Below are positions 11,015 to 23,500 of a stretch of 64,000 nucleotides of DNA, piece after piece. The stretch comes from Bidens hawaiensis (Eukaryota; Streptophyta; Magnoliopsida; Asterales; Asteraceae). The stretch spans positions 310,001 through 374,000 of the forward strand of contig JAIQDT010000831.1 in NCBI GenBank assembly GCA_021521415.1. The letters run 5' to 3'. A program made the translations under genes and the position numbers. Below the pieces are notes generated by a model, which saw nothing but the letters and a program-made list of their open reading frames with translations, was not told the DNA's origin and made no database searches. Position 1 is the first letter of the stretch. Every line of letters starts with the position of its first letter.

Positions 11015-12657
11015 GGGTCGATCCAAATGGTTTGGTGTTGGGTGTTGGGGTCGATCAAATAGATGTTGAAAACTTGGCTGCCATCCTTGACTCCAATTCC
11101 CTTATACATATCTTGGTCTTCCTGTTGGTTCGAATATGAATTTCATCAGGAGTTGGGATCCAATAGTTGAAAAATTAAAGGCTAGGTTGACAAATTGGAA
11201 GGCGAATTCGCTGTCGTTCGGCGGTAGATTGACTCTGTGTAAAGCCGTTTTGGGAAGTTTGCCGACCTATTTTCTATCGATCTTTAAAGCTCCGATGGCT
11301 GTGATAGAAAAATTGGAACGGGTTCGAAGATGGTTCCTATGGAAAAATACTCAAGATAAACCAAAGATTGCGTGGGTTGCGTGGGACAAGATCCTAGCAC
11401 CAAAAGACCTTGGAGGATGTGGTTTAAGAAGTATAAGAGTGGCGAACCTTTCATTTCTCACAAAGTGGCATTGGCGGTTCCGAACAGAGAAGAATAGATT
11501 GTGGGCCCGGGTTGTGTCAGCAATCCATTGGGGCATCAGAAGCTGGAAATCAATCCCCTCAAAGGCTTCGATTCCGGGAGTATGGAATAATATCTCGAAG
11601 GTTAGTGCTGAACTAGCCGAAATATAGGTTGACATAGAGAGATATTTTATTCCACGGTTTGGAAGAGGAAATGCACAATACTTTTAGCTTGATCATTGGG
11701 GCTTGGAAGGTAGTCTTAAGAATATGTTTCCATCTTTATATTATTTGGAGACAAATAAATTTTGTGCTATAGAAGATAGATTGGTTCCTGTTCACGGTGT
11801 TAACAACCTGCGATGGGCTTGGAAACGAGGCTTAAACACAATGGAAAACCAGCTCCTTCAACTCTGCTAGAGTCGGATTCAGAATCTGGTCAATCTATCA
11901 TCCGAGGACAGGGGCTGGTCATGGTCCGAAGCTGGTTGCAACTCTTTCTCGGTTAAAGAGCTTCGAAAGGATATTGAAGTTAATATGGTCGGAGAAGCAA
12001 ATTATGTGCATCGTTGGTTGAAGTGGGTACCAATAAAGGTAAATGCATTCGTTTGGCGTGCTGTTACAAATAAAATCCCGACTATGTTATCACTAATTAG
12101 AAGGGGTATACAATTACCGGATGCGTTGTGCAAGTTGTGTGGAAGATCTAATGAAGACATACAACACCTTTTTATTGATTGTGAAATTGCTAGAAGAGTG
12201 TGGTTCGGTATCCAACAGTGGATTGGGCTAAGGTTGACTGATTGTAGCTCACTAAATCAGATTATGTCCTTACCGTATGCAGGGGCAGCTAATTGAAAAT
12301 GGAGAAACACGGTTTACGTGATCATTCTCTCTACATGTTGGTGGATATGGAAGGCCAGAAATGCAAAGATATTTAGAAGCGAAACATTTGGGCCAGACAG
12401 GCTGTTGGATAATATTAAAGTCAGCTCGTTCTTGTGGATCAAACATCGAGCTAAGATGGGTATTATAGAGTGGTCTAATTGGTGCTCTTTTGATTGCCTT
12501 TGATTGCTTTTGATCCAACTGTTAGTTTGAGTTTCTGTTTGTTGGTCTTGTCTGTTGCATTTTTTAGTGGGTTGTTTCTTGATTGCTCGTTTTGGTCTTG
12601 GGTCCAGCTACTTGTTGGATCCCACATATTAATAAAAGTTTACTGTTCAAAAAAAAA
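11015..12657 (+). mobile_element. 5'-truncated L1-type LINE with 11-bp target duplication
   Basis: ATTTGGATTTG occurs at 11004-11014 and again at 12657-12667, right after an A-tract (12649-12657), marking a complete target-primed insertion. One plus frame covers the C-terminal part of ORF2: the end of reverse transcriptase (YLGLPVGSN near 11107, then KARLTNWKANSLSFGGRLTL) and the zf-RVT zinc motif CKLCGRSNEDIQHLFIDC near 12130-12185. The same frame is maintained from about 11100 to 12503 but has four in-frame stops, near 11625, 11685, 11868 and 12294. The endonuclease and most of the RT are missing. It is dead but only moderately old. Confidence 0.9.
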
Positions 12658-12667
12658 TTTGGATTTG

Positions 12668-13138
12668 TATCATGGGAAGTTTCGTTAAAAAAACAAATTT
12701 ATTATCAATTGGCCGGGTTAGCAAAACAATTTAATTAAGTATAGACAAAAGATGGACTTAGTTTAATTCACTATAACCCCAAGCGATAAGATGCATGTAT
12801 TTCTTTATATCCTATTCTAACATAAAAGATATTGAAATCGGATGTTGATTGATAAACAAAGTTAAGTAAATAAGTGATTAGTGTGTAATATGTATTATGT
12901 ATAAGTGATTTGTGTCTCGTGTTCATTTCATTTGATTATGTGTGTGTTTGCATAATCAAGATCCTAGCATATGTAATTCCAAAATAGAATATTAATTAAG
13001 AATGGATATATCACAAGTCAAGAGGGTGTTGCACATACGTATCGCAGCAATGAGTGGTATGAAATTGATTATCTTCAACAAGTTCTAATACATTAACTTG
13101 CTAAAAAATTTTATTACATCAATTTCCCATGAAACTGG
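12668..13138. other. Intergenic DNA between LINE and permease gene
   Basis: AT-rich sequence with no supported ORF. The part nearest 13138 is expected to be the 3' untranslated region of the minus-strand permease gene. I see no transposon ends here. Confidence 0.4.
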
Positions 13139-16100
13139 CTAGTCCATCTTAAAGGGTTTATATTTCTTGACATCCATAAGCAATCCCTGAACCGATCCAA
13201 TCGCCGCGACCAAAGAAATAATCAAGCAAACCCAACTTAGTATCTTTAACCACACCCATGTGAAGGAAAATCTTTGAATCTTTGCCCGAGCAATGTATAT
13301 CTCTATCGGGAAGTACACAGTCAACGGGTAAAAGGAACCAGCCCCTATCAACCCTAAGAAGCTGTTGAAGAATGGAAATATCATGGCTATAACCGCTGTC
13401 ATGATCACATAAGCTGTTCTCCATACCAACCTAAACACGTTAACGTAGTATTCTCCATAAAAGGGAACATTTAGGATATGTTCGGCGGTTATGAACTTGC
13501 TGTCGGGCCATTGTTGTCTACATTTCATCTCAATGAAGCCAAACAAGGGTTGGCAGAAGACTTGGTATGCACCAATGAGGTGGATCGCGATGCACACATT
13601 GGCAAAGTCGATAAGCCAAAAAGGTTCGTAAAAACCAAATCCGGTGAGGAAGTTGCCTGGTGCATCGTTTCCAAATGCCGCATAGCCCAAGCATCCACAA
13701 AGCACGTAAAATACGGTTGTGGTTGAGACTCCCACCAACGATGCCTTCTTCATCACCTTGTTTTCTGGTGGATATGATTTCAATGTGTCCTTCAATTTCA
13801 ATAACAATTTAACGTCATAAGTCATAACACTATCATGAAAATTTAAACATGCATGCATATACTTAATTCAAGAGGTTGGTGATCTATTTTACTATTACTC
13901 CCTCCGTTCCTCTACAAGAGACATGGTTTGAAAAACACAAAATTTAAGAAAGTTTGAATGATTGCACTTTTTTCTTAACAAATGACTATAATGCCTTTGA
14001 CATATATAAAAAACAAATTTAAAAAACTTTGAATGATTGCATTTTAAGGGTAAATTTGTAAATTAATTAATAAAGTTTGAAAGTTGACATTTGTAATGGG
14101 ACAAACTAAAATGGAAATGTGAACACTTTCAAAGGGACGGGAAGAGTATTAATTAATTTCATGAATATTAGGAATTCTTTATATATCATATGATATACAA
14201 ATTTAGTATCACATAGTAATGATTAAATGCACGAAGGGAGGAGGAAATACAAAGAAAAAAAGGATGGCAGAAAACAAAAGTATGTGGAGAAAGAGAACGA
14301 ATATATATATGCTTATGCCAGTCCCATTTCTAGAAATAGCAAACTATATGGTCTTCTATCTTCTAAGAGGATATATAGTTCGGTCAAGAGAGTCAAAACA
14401 CATGATTTGATTTGATTTGATTTGATTTGATTTGATTTGATTTGATGGCACTAACTTCAAAAAAACGCATAGGTGGCTTTCTTCGCACATAAGTCTCATT
14501 GGCGGCTACTTTCGTATGATGGTTTTATCCTCACACTTATAACCACACGTGATAATGATGGGTCGTCTTTCACATTTATCGAAAATAACTTACAAATTGT
14601 GTGTTACACGAGATAAAGAGATCAATATATAAAATTTTAATTTTTTATGTGGGTCTAATAGGTGGGAGGAAAGAAAAAAGAGTACATATAATAGCGATTT
14701 TATAAGAACCCAAAATATCTAAATGTCAACATATAACTAGAATAATTACTATTTTCTTAAAAAACAAGCAATAACTATCAAGAGAGAGGTTTATTTTAAA
14801 AGAGAGAATAGCGAAAGAATAATGATGAGAAGAAATACAGAGGCCATGCATGGTATGAGAAGTTTTTATTTATTATATAGTTTAGATTTAGATTATGTCT
14901 GATCCTAAAGTAATGACTAGTAACTAATTGTTGGGTTTGTATCTTGTGATTGCCATTTGTGAGGTGCTAAATCGGTTTGAGGATGCTCGTCCGTCTAATG
15001 TGACAGATAACAAATGAGGGGGTAGCAAACGAGCGCGTTATGGGGGAAGTTAGTGAGCTCAAGTTTGTGAAAGGTTTGAGGCTTCAAGCGTGTAGACAGG
15101 AGGTAGTAGCGTGGCCTAGTGTCACATCTCTCTCCCTCTTTCTCTCTCTCTCACACACATTTATGATATGTGTGTTATATTATATTTTTAATAGGATTTG
15201 TGGAAGTTTGGTATTGTGAAAGAAAATTATAGTTTTTGAGAAAAATTTTGAATCTAATGTGACACTTATGTGACTATTTGTATAGATTTGACATTATGGA
15301 TTCTTTTATAATTATTTATACATTAACTTTTACAGAAGAAAAATAAAAAATCATAGTTCTAATAAGGATATGAATTTATACATTTTGTAAATATATATAC
15401 TATTCAACTTATTAAAAATTCATATTATTAATTTATATAAATTTTTAATAATAATGTCAAAACTTGAAACGAACATGTATACATAATTCAACTTATTATA
15501 CTTCCAAAACATGTGTTAAGTTTTCTGTTATAGTTACCTAAACTAAACGTTATTAATTTAGTTAGACGATACTAAATGTTAATCTATCAAAATAAATAAT
15601 TGTGTTATGAAAAATTAATTTAAAATTAGGTGATTGCATTTTTGTTTGTAATGTTCATTGTATTCACACATTAATTCCATAGTTGGTGTTGGCCAAATTA
15701 TTATAATTTGATCTACTAACCTGAATCTCAACGAGTACAGTAGAAAACGCATAAGCGAAAGCAATATCACCAATGGCTTGAAAACTCCTCCATACTTTCT
15801 CTTCTCCAGATACGTCTACTCCCACTTCTACTCCGGTTAGACTCGTCCTTACATCACCTCCACCTCCACCTATCGTTTTTATTGTGATTAATTGAGTTAT
15901 AGCGGTTTTAATTGATATTAATTTACGGCGGATATAATGTTAGTTATGAATCTTACCAATCACTTTAGCTAAGGACAAGCCGAGACCGATGGATGAGTAA
16001 GCAAAAGACATGACAGCAGCCAATATAGAGAGCCAAGAGAGGTTGTGAAAATTAGGAATCTGGCTTAATACTATCTGAATCGCGCCAAATATCATCATGT

Positions 16101-17092
16101 ACGGATAGTTTGAAGATTTACAACTTGCTGCATGCCCCTCCGAATGATAGCAGTTGGATTTGTTGACAGCCCTTGAATTAAATCAACCATCAATATATTA
16201 AAGATGCTATCCAATATATAAAAACATTATCTAGAATTAATTTATGCATTTAGTTATATACTTACACCATGCTAATAGATGCAGTGATGGTATATCCGAT
16301 CGTGACGCCCACAAGATTTACATATTGAGCTATTCCGCATAAATTCACCTTCGTCCCTCCTGATATTAAGAGCATCCGCAACGGTGGAAAATTTTAGCCA
16401 TCCGGATGATATGGAACAAAGCAGACGAACCCCCCAAAACGGACTCCACCATTGTGGAGGAAGTTTGCAGAGGTGAAGTCCGTATAAACATTTATACTAT
16501 TACATATTATATTAATATATTTAACAAGGTTCGTCTTTTGAAAAAACATGAGTGTTCTTTAAAGAAGTTCAGAATATGATTTGAAGCTGATGTGACGGTT
16601 TATGGAAGTTAGTTGTTGTAGACTACTTGTAGATTCTCCAATATGCCCATTAAATTTAAATATATATGAGGAGGATGTTTGGAAATTAAGACTTACCTAG
16701 ATTAGCACGAACAACATCCATGTAAGTGTAGTTACGCTTGCCAGAAATGGGGTCAGGTGATCGATAGGCGTCCGCAAGGAGAGTGGAGGTGAAGTAAGTA
16801 ATGAAGGAGAACGCCATAAGAGCCGCGGGTCCAGCAACCCAACCAAGTTGTGCAATGGCCCAAGCCAAAGACAGCACTCCTGATCCTATCACAGCCGTAA
16901 TGATATGTGCACTCGCAGTCACCAAAGTCCCTATTAACATTAACCATTTATTTCATGGACCACACAAAAATGAACAAGCAAAAAAAGATAGTGTTTACCC
17001 GTTCGTTTTTCACGGCCATCGTCATCAAGATTCTTGCGAAAGCCGTCATGGTTGGCAACCTCAAGAGCCGATGTGTGAAAATGTGCATCCAT
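13139..17092 (-). CDS. Amino-acid permease (AAP family), six exons, 478 aa
   Basis: A plasma-membrane proton/amino-acid symporter of the plant AAP family (AAAP superfamily), by clear similarity. Exons on the minus strand: 17092-16999, 16930-16697, 16359-16266, 16171-15957, 15869-15721, 13789-13139. All introns are GT-AG and the joins keep phase, giving 1437 nt (478 codons plus stop), the normal AAP length. The ATG at 17092 gives a short soluble N-terminus. Diagnostic stretches are LTASAHIITAVIGSGVLSLA-like sequence in exon 2 (here LVTASAHIITAVIGSGVLS), SPDPISGKRNYTYMDVVRA, GGTKVNLCGIAQYVNLVG, SNYPYMMIFGAIQIVLSQIP, DTLKSYPPENKVMKKASLVG and FGNDAPGNFLTGFGFYEPFW. Many hydrophobic helices, about 10-11, are evident. 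I see no disabling change. The fifth intron is long (1.93 kb) and holds a Stowaway MITE. Which AAP member it is, and its substrate preference, cannot be read from sequence alone. Confidence 0.93.
13898..14146. mobile_element. Stowaway-type MITE in the permease intron (249 bp)
   Basis: It begins CTCCCTCCGTTCC and ends GGGACGGGAAGAG, which is a degraded inverted copy, and is flanked by TA on both sides (13896-13897 and 14147-14148). CTCCCTCCGT termini with a TA target duplication define Stowaway (Tc1/mariner) MITEs. Confidence 0.88.
14404..14446. repeat. (TTTGA)n microsatellite
   Basis: About eight perfect TTTGA copies in the fifth intron of the permease gene. Confidence 0.95.
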
Positions 17093-17170
17093 TTTCGGTT
17101 TGGTATTGTCTGGTGTGTGTTGTTAGTGAGGGGAGTAGGGGATTTTATGGGCAGAAAAAGTGAGAGATGG
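17093..17170 (-). promoter_or_regulatory. Probable core promoter and 5' UTR of the permease gene
   Basis: On the minus strand CCCATAAAATCC at about 17142-17153 is a TATA-like box 50-60 bp upstream of the ATG at 17092, followed by a CA-rich leader. This is a position-and-motif call only. Confidence 0.4.
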
Positions 17171-17467
17171 GCCAAGATTTTGGTATAAAAAATGGTAAGT
17201 CAGTGGAAAGTGGAACTGTATAGTCAAATCTTAACTACCCATTTTCAGCGGTAGCCATTGCGTTGCTTCCTATTTCCCATGTTTGATTCACCTTTTGAAT
17301 TTTTGCATACATTCATTCCTGCTGCCTGTAAAACAGTTACCATCTTTCTCATCTCCTCTAGACAACAATAATAATCGGGTAATGAAAAGGTATCTTTTGT
17401 AAGAAGTAATGACATGATCATTGGTACCAACTCTTACGTAAGCATAACCTAAGGATCATCGACTATG
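17171..17467. other. Upstream region of the permease gene
   Basis: No gene or transposon end recognised. Presumably it contains the distal promoter of the permease. Confidence 0.35.
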
Positions 17468-17475
17468 CTTGCTAT

Positions 17476-17888
17476 TAGGGGTTTGAGCGGTCCGGTTTTG
17501 TGCTAAAACTGAACTAAAAACCAAATGTTTTAGTTTTTTTGCTTTTTCAAAACCATTCGGTTTTGATATTTTTTCAGTTTTGGGTATTTGGGTTTAATTT
17601 GGTTTTGCTAATCATGCTAATAATTTTCGGGTGAAAGAAATTTGACCCATAATATTATAAAATTAGGCCTAATAATTTTTAGAAAAAATAATAAAATACT
17701 TATACATTTTGGCCTAAGAATATAATGAGCTAAGAACCGATCCACATTAAAAATAAAACAAGTTTCCAAGTTTATAAAAACATAAACGATTTAACGAAAA
17801 AGTAATTCACCAAATCGGTTTTTTACTAAAAATCAAAACTGAACCGTCAGTTTCTAATTCGGTTTTTTCGGTTTCGTGCACACTACTA
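17476..17888. mobile_element. hAT-type non-autonomous element (413 bp)
   Basis: The 8-bp direct repeat CTTGCTAT at 17468-17475 and 17889-17896 flanks a segment starting TAGGGGTTTGAGCGG and ending CGTGCACACTACTA, which are imperfect inverted termini. The inside is low complexity, rich in CGGTTTT and AAACCG words. An 8-bp target duplication is typical of hAT transposons. It encodes no protein. Confidence 0.78.
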
Positions 17889-18180
17889 CTTGCTATGGTA
17901 TCTCGTAGGTGCCAACTTTTGAAGTCTTAAGTAAAATTATTTTCGGTCCTTTTATAAGAGACTGATAAGTTAAATGACTGATTCATATATAAACCGTTGA
18001 GAATGTATATATAAGAGACTGAAGAAACGAGTTAATAGCTAAAAAATAACCAACATAAAAGATCTCCTATTAATAAACGAGATTGATTAGTTTATTTTAG
18101 CTGATTTCAGATTTTCAGTCAGCATAACCAATATTCTAAGCTAGCATTAGTTAAAGTACATAATAAAAAGACAATTTCGT

Positions 18181-18764
18181 ATAAATGCATCATTTGTTAT
18201 GAATGGGAAATGTTGGGTGCCCAAAAACTTGGACATTTTGACTTGGAAGGCGATGATAGATAGGCTTCCAACCTGGATTGCACTTTCTCAACGCAATGTT
18301 CAAGTCGAAAGTTGATGCATGCCACCACATGTTGTACTTGTGGGGATACTCATAAAAGCGTAGAAAACTTGCTCCCGACATGGACAATCGCAATTCATGT
18401 TTGGCAATTTATCAGTTCTTGGGCTAAGGTACCCCGAATATATACATTTCTTAGGACGAAATCTTATGAGACTACAAAAAACGGCAACACTGTGCAATAA
18501 AAAAACAGAAATCACTACATGATAGCATCTTTACATCGTGTTGTGGCATTTGGGAGGTGATGAATGAAGCGGTCTTCTTCAACAAAGAAACCCCGACTGG
18601 TAAGATGATAGAGGACCTGAAATCATTTGGCTTTCTTTGAATTAAAGTATACATTGAATCGGAAGAATTGGTGTAATTTTACTTTTTAATTTGCAACATA
18701 TGTACTTCTTTTCTCCTGGCTAGTTCGGCTGTGTTTTAATGAAATTTGTTTGGAAAAAAAAACA
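18181..18764 (+). mobile_element. LINE 3'-end fragment with A-tail
   Basis: A decayed ORF2 C-terminus contains WVPKNLDILTWKAMIDRLPT and ALSQRNVQVES, matching the zf-RVT region of plant L1 elements, followed by stop-ridden sequence and an A-tract at about 18755-18763. It differs from the LINE at 11015. No target duplication was found, so the 5' boundary is approximate. Confidence 0.65.
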
Positions 18765-19512
18765 TTTCAAGGATATTGGAAGCTTTAAAACAATATTTGA
18801 CAAACAATTGGAGATAAATGATTCTTATATTTTTCATTGTTGTATTTATATTTCGCCCAAACTTGATAAATCTTGACACATAAACTCACACAACATCCTA
18901 TTCTAATACCAACTAGGGATACATAGAGTAAGCATTAATACCTTTGTTTGCTTTTGTAGGGGATTTGGTTTGAAGCCAAACAATCATAGCTTCAAGCCCA
19001 AGAATGTATAATTTGGACCTAATGTATAATGATAGTTCGTCTTCTCTAAACCAAGGGGAACACCATGCACATAACATTGGGTTAAACTTGGTGATGAAAG
19101 GTTATTAGAGATGGTTTTAAATGAAAAAAATATCAGCAAAGAAGACCAACGACTATGACGTAATGTGGCCAGGAAGAACCCTCAATGAATAATTTAAGGA
19201 CTTTTGTTTATGCTATAATTCTTGAGGAAAAAGAGAAAATGAGAATTAACGTTTCGCCATAATGTGTTAAAGAACGAGCTAAGGTTCTATGTAAGAAAAA
19301 TTTCGGGGGCTTATTGGCAATTTGGCATTCTAATGTAACATGAGAAATAATAAGTACATACGTTAGGCTAAGCTAGTCTACATGCGACAACTACACTCAC
19401 TTTGCAACAAGTACAAGACCAAGGGATGTTGGCAATTAACTTGATGCTTACACAAACTATTCTTATGTAGCAAAATGCATATTAAATTCTGTCTACAAGA
19501 ACAAGGGAAAAG
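18765..19512. other. AT-rich intergenic DNA left of element A
   Basis: No ORF, tandem repeat or transposon terminus that I can support. It ends in TAATA (19513-19517), the target duplication of element A. Confidence 0.4.
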
Positions 19513-19517
19513 TAATA

Positions 19518-20510
19518 TGAAGAGGTATGTACCCGCCTCAACACCAAGCAAGGCGGGTCAACCCACAAGATAAAGACATTATGAAGGCACAAAGCCAAAA
19601 CCCAGGCGCATGGCGCATACAAAACATGCTCAGGCATCATATGCTCGCGCATCACATATGCGCGCGGCGCATATCACATGCTCTTGCGCATCACATATGC
19701 TCGCGCGTCACATATGCGCGTGGCGCACCAGCGCGCGGCGCATATCACACGCTCGTGCATATCACACCTGCGCATGAAATATCTGCGCGTGAGAATAAAA
19801 AGAAGACTTCGCGCATCCTCAGGATGGGCGCATATCACACGTACACATAATCAACCTCGTCCTTATCCAAATCAGGATCAGGGCAACCTTGATTGTGCAC
19901 GTCAGACAATCTTCCAGAAGGCATCTTTTTAAGGAGTAAGAATATGCTGATGTTGACAGCTGCCAAATGAAAGGTCGACAACTCAGCATGACACATGTGC
20001 TACCACATGATTACAACCAACGAGAAAGCGCCAGGTGTCCCAGAGGACACGTGGCGCAGTGCGATTGGAGGAGGCCAACGAGGCTGAGCCCAACCAGTGG
20101 AAACCCTAGCACTATAAATACAGCATCAACTCCACTTTGATGACACATTCATTCATACTCAATCATTGACAGTTACAAGCAGTGATATCACATTCAATCA
20201 TATTGAATTATATTCACTCACAGTCAGTTACAGAAAACACACAGTCACACAATCAAGAGTATTCAGCGATTCAGCAATACTCTTGAGATTCACTGACTCA
20301 CACTTTATTATCTTCTCCACAAAGATACTGATTCTCACGCCGGAGGGTTACCCCAAAGAGGACCCCTCTGTCCCTTTCTGAGGGGTAAGTAACGGCGCTG
20401 TTCATTTTGTAGGTGGAAGAACACGGATTCAGAGGAACCATCGGTGAAACAGTTTAATCATACCCGAGGAAAGTAGATCTGCTACCAGTGAGTAGATCCA
20501 CGTTTCTTCA
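19518..20510 (+). repeat. 5' LTR of element A (993 bp)
   Basis: It starts TGAAGAGGTATG and ends GTTTCTTCA. The first third is rich in CATATG/GCGCGC words (19640-19790). A CACGTGG box lies near 20048 and a TATA box (ACTATAAATA) at 20111-20120, followed by the R/U5 region with the conserved block GATTCTCACGCCGGAGGGT at 20330-20348. A short hairpin (ACCCCTC...GAGGGGT) lies at 20360-20386. Confidence 0.95.
20111..20120 (+). promoter_or_regulatory. TATA box of the element A LTR promoter
   Basis: ACTATAAATA, about 390 bp before the LTR end. The same box is present in the 3' LTR at 31611-31620, where it could drive outward transcription into the flank at 32011. Confidence 0.7.
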
Positions 20511-20526
20511 TTGGCGCCATCCACTG
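20511..20526 (+). other. Primer-binding site of element A
   Basis: TTGGCGCCATCCACTG lies directly after the LTR. TGGCGCC fits the CCA-end complement of a tRNA; I could not assign the tRNA. The first 12 bases are identical to the site in element B. Confidence 0.7.
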
Positions 20527-20576
20527 TTACAAACGGCAATCAGATCTCATCCAGATCTACAAAAAAATCAATCACC

Positions 20577-23500
20577 ATGGTTTCTGGAGTTCGTAACGTT
20601 GATCAAGCTCTGGAGGATATTGAACGTGAGGGTGTTAACGACGGACAGCAGGTTCTGAGGGTTCCGCGTGATTCTACGCGTACCACCAGCAACCGTCCCT
20701 TCGTCACAACCCCTCACGGCCAGACTGAAACTCCTCCAGACGATCACACGTTACAAAATATGGCCGGCGCGAAGCTGAAAGGACCAATGGGTCCAGAAGA
20801 TGAAGCAAATGATCCGAATGAATGGCTCATAAACGAGCAGCGGCGTCTGATTGAAAAGTACAACGACATGGTCAAGCAGAAGAAGCTAGCCGACCAAGCA
20901 CAAAGGCAAGCTTTTGATAAGCAGACTACAAAGAGGCCGCGCGCGCCGGAAGAGGGACATTCTGTTCACACTGCACACACTGAGTTCAGTGATGAAGAAG
21001 TGCATAGCATGAGGAAGACACGGGATACTCATGCAGGAGGCTCACAGCTTCGCGCGCCTGTGAACATGGCGCCTGGAGCCAGAGCAGATCTGGATCTGCA
21101 CATGCCGTACAGCCCACCGATCAGATGGCAAGTGGACGTAACCACGCCCTATAGACCAGCCATCCTGGTAAAACACTCAAAGTTTACTGCGCGCATCGCG
21201 CAGGCTCCCATCCAGCACAAGACAAAGATGCCAAGTGGTCTGGGCAAATATGATGGCACAACAGATCCAGATGACTTTTTGCAAGGTTTCTATAACACGG
21301 GAAACCTAGAGAGCTGGACGATGCCAACATGGTGTCATATGTTTGCTCGCTGCCTCACGGGCGCAGCGCGGGTATGGTTCGAGAGCTTGCCGACAGGGCA
21401 AATTGATGGGTTCGAGGAACTATTAGAAAAGTTCCAAGCCCACTTCGTACAGCAGCGCAGGCACACGCGCGATCCTGATGACATCATGCACTGCATACGC
21501 AGGAATGATGAAACGATTGAAGATTACATCACTCGTTTCAATCAGGAATCCCTGGCAATCGGGGGTATAACTGAGCAGCTCCTGCGCGTGGCCTTTATAC
21601 AAGGCGCGCGCAGTGACCAACTCCGCCGGGCTCTTGTAAGCAAAGATGGTATGCCCACCACGTGGGCCAAGTTAATGGAGGCATCGCGAGTTTTCGCGAG
21701 AAATGAGAAACAGATTGCCCAAGATAGGGCAAGAGAAAGAGCGCATCAGGCAGAGTCACCGCGCAGCAAAGATAAGAGGGCCAAACAGAGCTCTGTATGG
21801 TCCAGGTTGCAGCCAACAAGTTTTTCTTCCGCGGAAAAACAAGCGCAACCAACCTCACCACAGCCCCAAAAAGAAGTTCGTAATCGCGGGGAGGGTGACA
21901 AGAGGGAGGGCGGCAGAGATCCTAGCAGACCTCTGCCAAGAATATGGACGCCCCTCACTAAAACACCTTCACAGGTGTTAAGTACTGAGAATGTCCAATT
22001 CAAGCCCCCCAAACAACTACACTACAAGGGACCGCAAAACAGTGGCAAATATTGTGAATTTCACAAGTCCCCGGGCCACAACACCGACGCATGCCATCAT
22101 TTAAAGGATGCGATCGAGAAGGATGTAAAGTCGGGCAGGCTGGCTCACTTGGTAAAAAACCAAAGAATAGAAGATGAGCAACCGGAAGGAGCCTCTGCCA
22201 GCAAGAAGTACAAAAGAATCTGTGTGGCTGAGGGGGGACGACAAGGGCAGACGTCAAGAAAGAGAAGCGCGCAAATCCACGGAGATTGGCGCGAGCAGCA
22301 AGTCATCTTCCCAAGAATCAGGGGAGGCCCTTCAATAAGCAGTCCTCTCGTCATTACCACACACATTGCTCATTACGAAGTGTCAAAGGTCCTGGTGGAC
22401 ACTGGAAGCGAATCTGACATTATGTATGAGCAGTGTTTCAGAAAGTTAGACCCGGCAGACCAAGCGCGGCTCGAAATTGTGAACGCACCAATCTGTGGTG
22501 TCTCAAATGAAATCATACATCCCCTAGGCCAGATTCAGTTTGAACTAACTATGGGGGATGATGAGCACAAGCGAGCCGAAGTTGTCAACTTCTTGGTCTT
22601 GCCCACCACGTCATGCCACAATATGATCCTGGGTAGGGGAACGATTGCCCAATTTAATGCTGTACCGTCGCCAGCGCACGGCGCATTGGGGATCCCTACA
22701 CCAACAGGCGTAGCATTTGTTTACCGCGATCATTTGTGCGCAGTGACAAGCACGCCGCGGGAAGGGAGAATGAAACTTACAATGGCTGACAATGCGCCAG
22801 AGAAGTGGATTTTAAACCCAAAATTCCCAGAGCAAACGGTCACAATTGGCGCTACCATTTCAGACGAAACGAGATTGAGAATGAAAAAGTTGCTCACAAA
22901 ATACACGTCGGTTTTCGCGTGGCAACACTCCGATATGACGGGGGTCCCGCGAGACTTGGCGCAACATTCTCTTAACACGTTTAAGTCGGTGGAGCCAATT
23001 GCACAGAAAAAGAGAATCATGGGGGATGAAAAGGCGAAGGCCATGAATGAGCAAGTGGAGGACTTGTTGCGCGCAAACATCATCCGCCCGATTCGATACC
23101 AGACATGGGTAGCCAATCCTGTGATGGTAAAGAAAAGCAACGGGTCATGGAGAATGTGTATTGACTTCAAGGACCTCAACAAAGCATGTCCGAAAGATTG
23201 TTACCCCCTCCCAAACATCGACGCAAAGGTGGACTCCGTGGCGCCATTCAAGCTCAAATGTTTCCTGGATGCCTACAAAGGCTATCACCAGATTCAAATG
23301 GCACCACAGGATGAAGACAAGACTGCCTTCAGAACCGACAAGGGTGTTTTTTGTTACACAAAAATGCCCTTTGGTTTAAAGAATGCGGGCGCAACCTATC
23401 AGAGACTTATGGATTCGGTTTTCAGTGAACAAATCGGAAGAAATCTAGAAGTCTACGTTGATGATTTGGTGATCAAGAGCAGGGAGGAGAGACAAATGCT

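Noticed and set aside
16371..16690. Possible MITE in permease intron 2 starting AGAGCATCCGCAACGGTGG
   Set aside because: The terminus resembles known plant MITEs, but no inverted partner or target duplication could be found in the intron.
17245..17430. Minus-strand ORF upstream of the permease
   Set aside because: Short, no recognisable domain, and not joined to the permease by splice signals.
19527..20381. ORFs of 71-107 codons in the element A LTRs (same at 31027-31881)
   Set aside because: They are non-coding U3/R sequence; one is destroyed neither by nor for selection and no family matches.
20382..20414. Mini-intron GTAAGT...TTTTGTAG in the element A LTR
   Set aside because: The interval is only about 30 bases, too short for a plant intron; only the acceptor-like word is noted.
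20511..20576. Upstream extension of element A gag-pol from a TTG in the primer-binding site
   Set aside because: It starts at TTG inside the primer site; the ATG at 20577 in an ACCATGG context is the credible start.
21423..23182. Minus-strand ORFs of up to 150 codons under gag-pol of element A
   Set aside because: They are shadow frames of the sense coding region with no splice structure or domain, unlike the real antisense gene further right.
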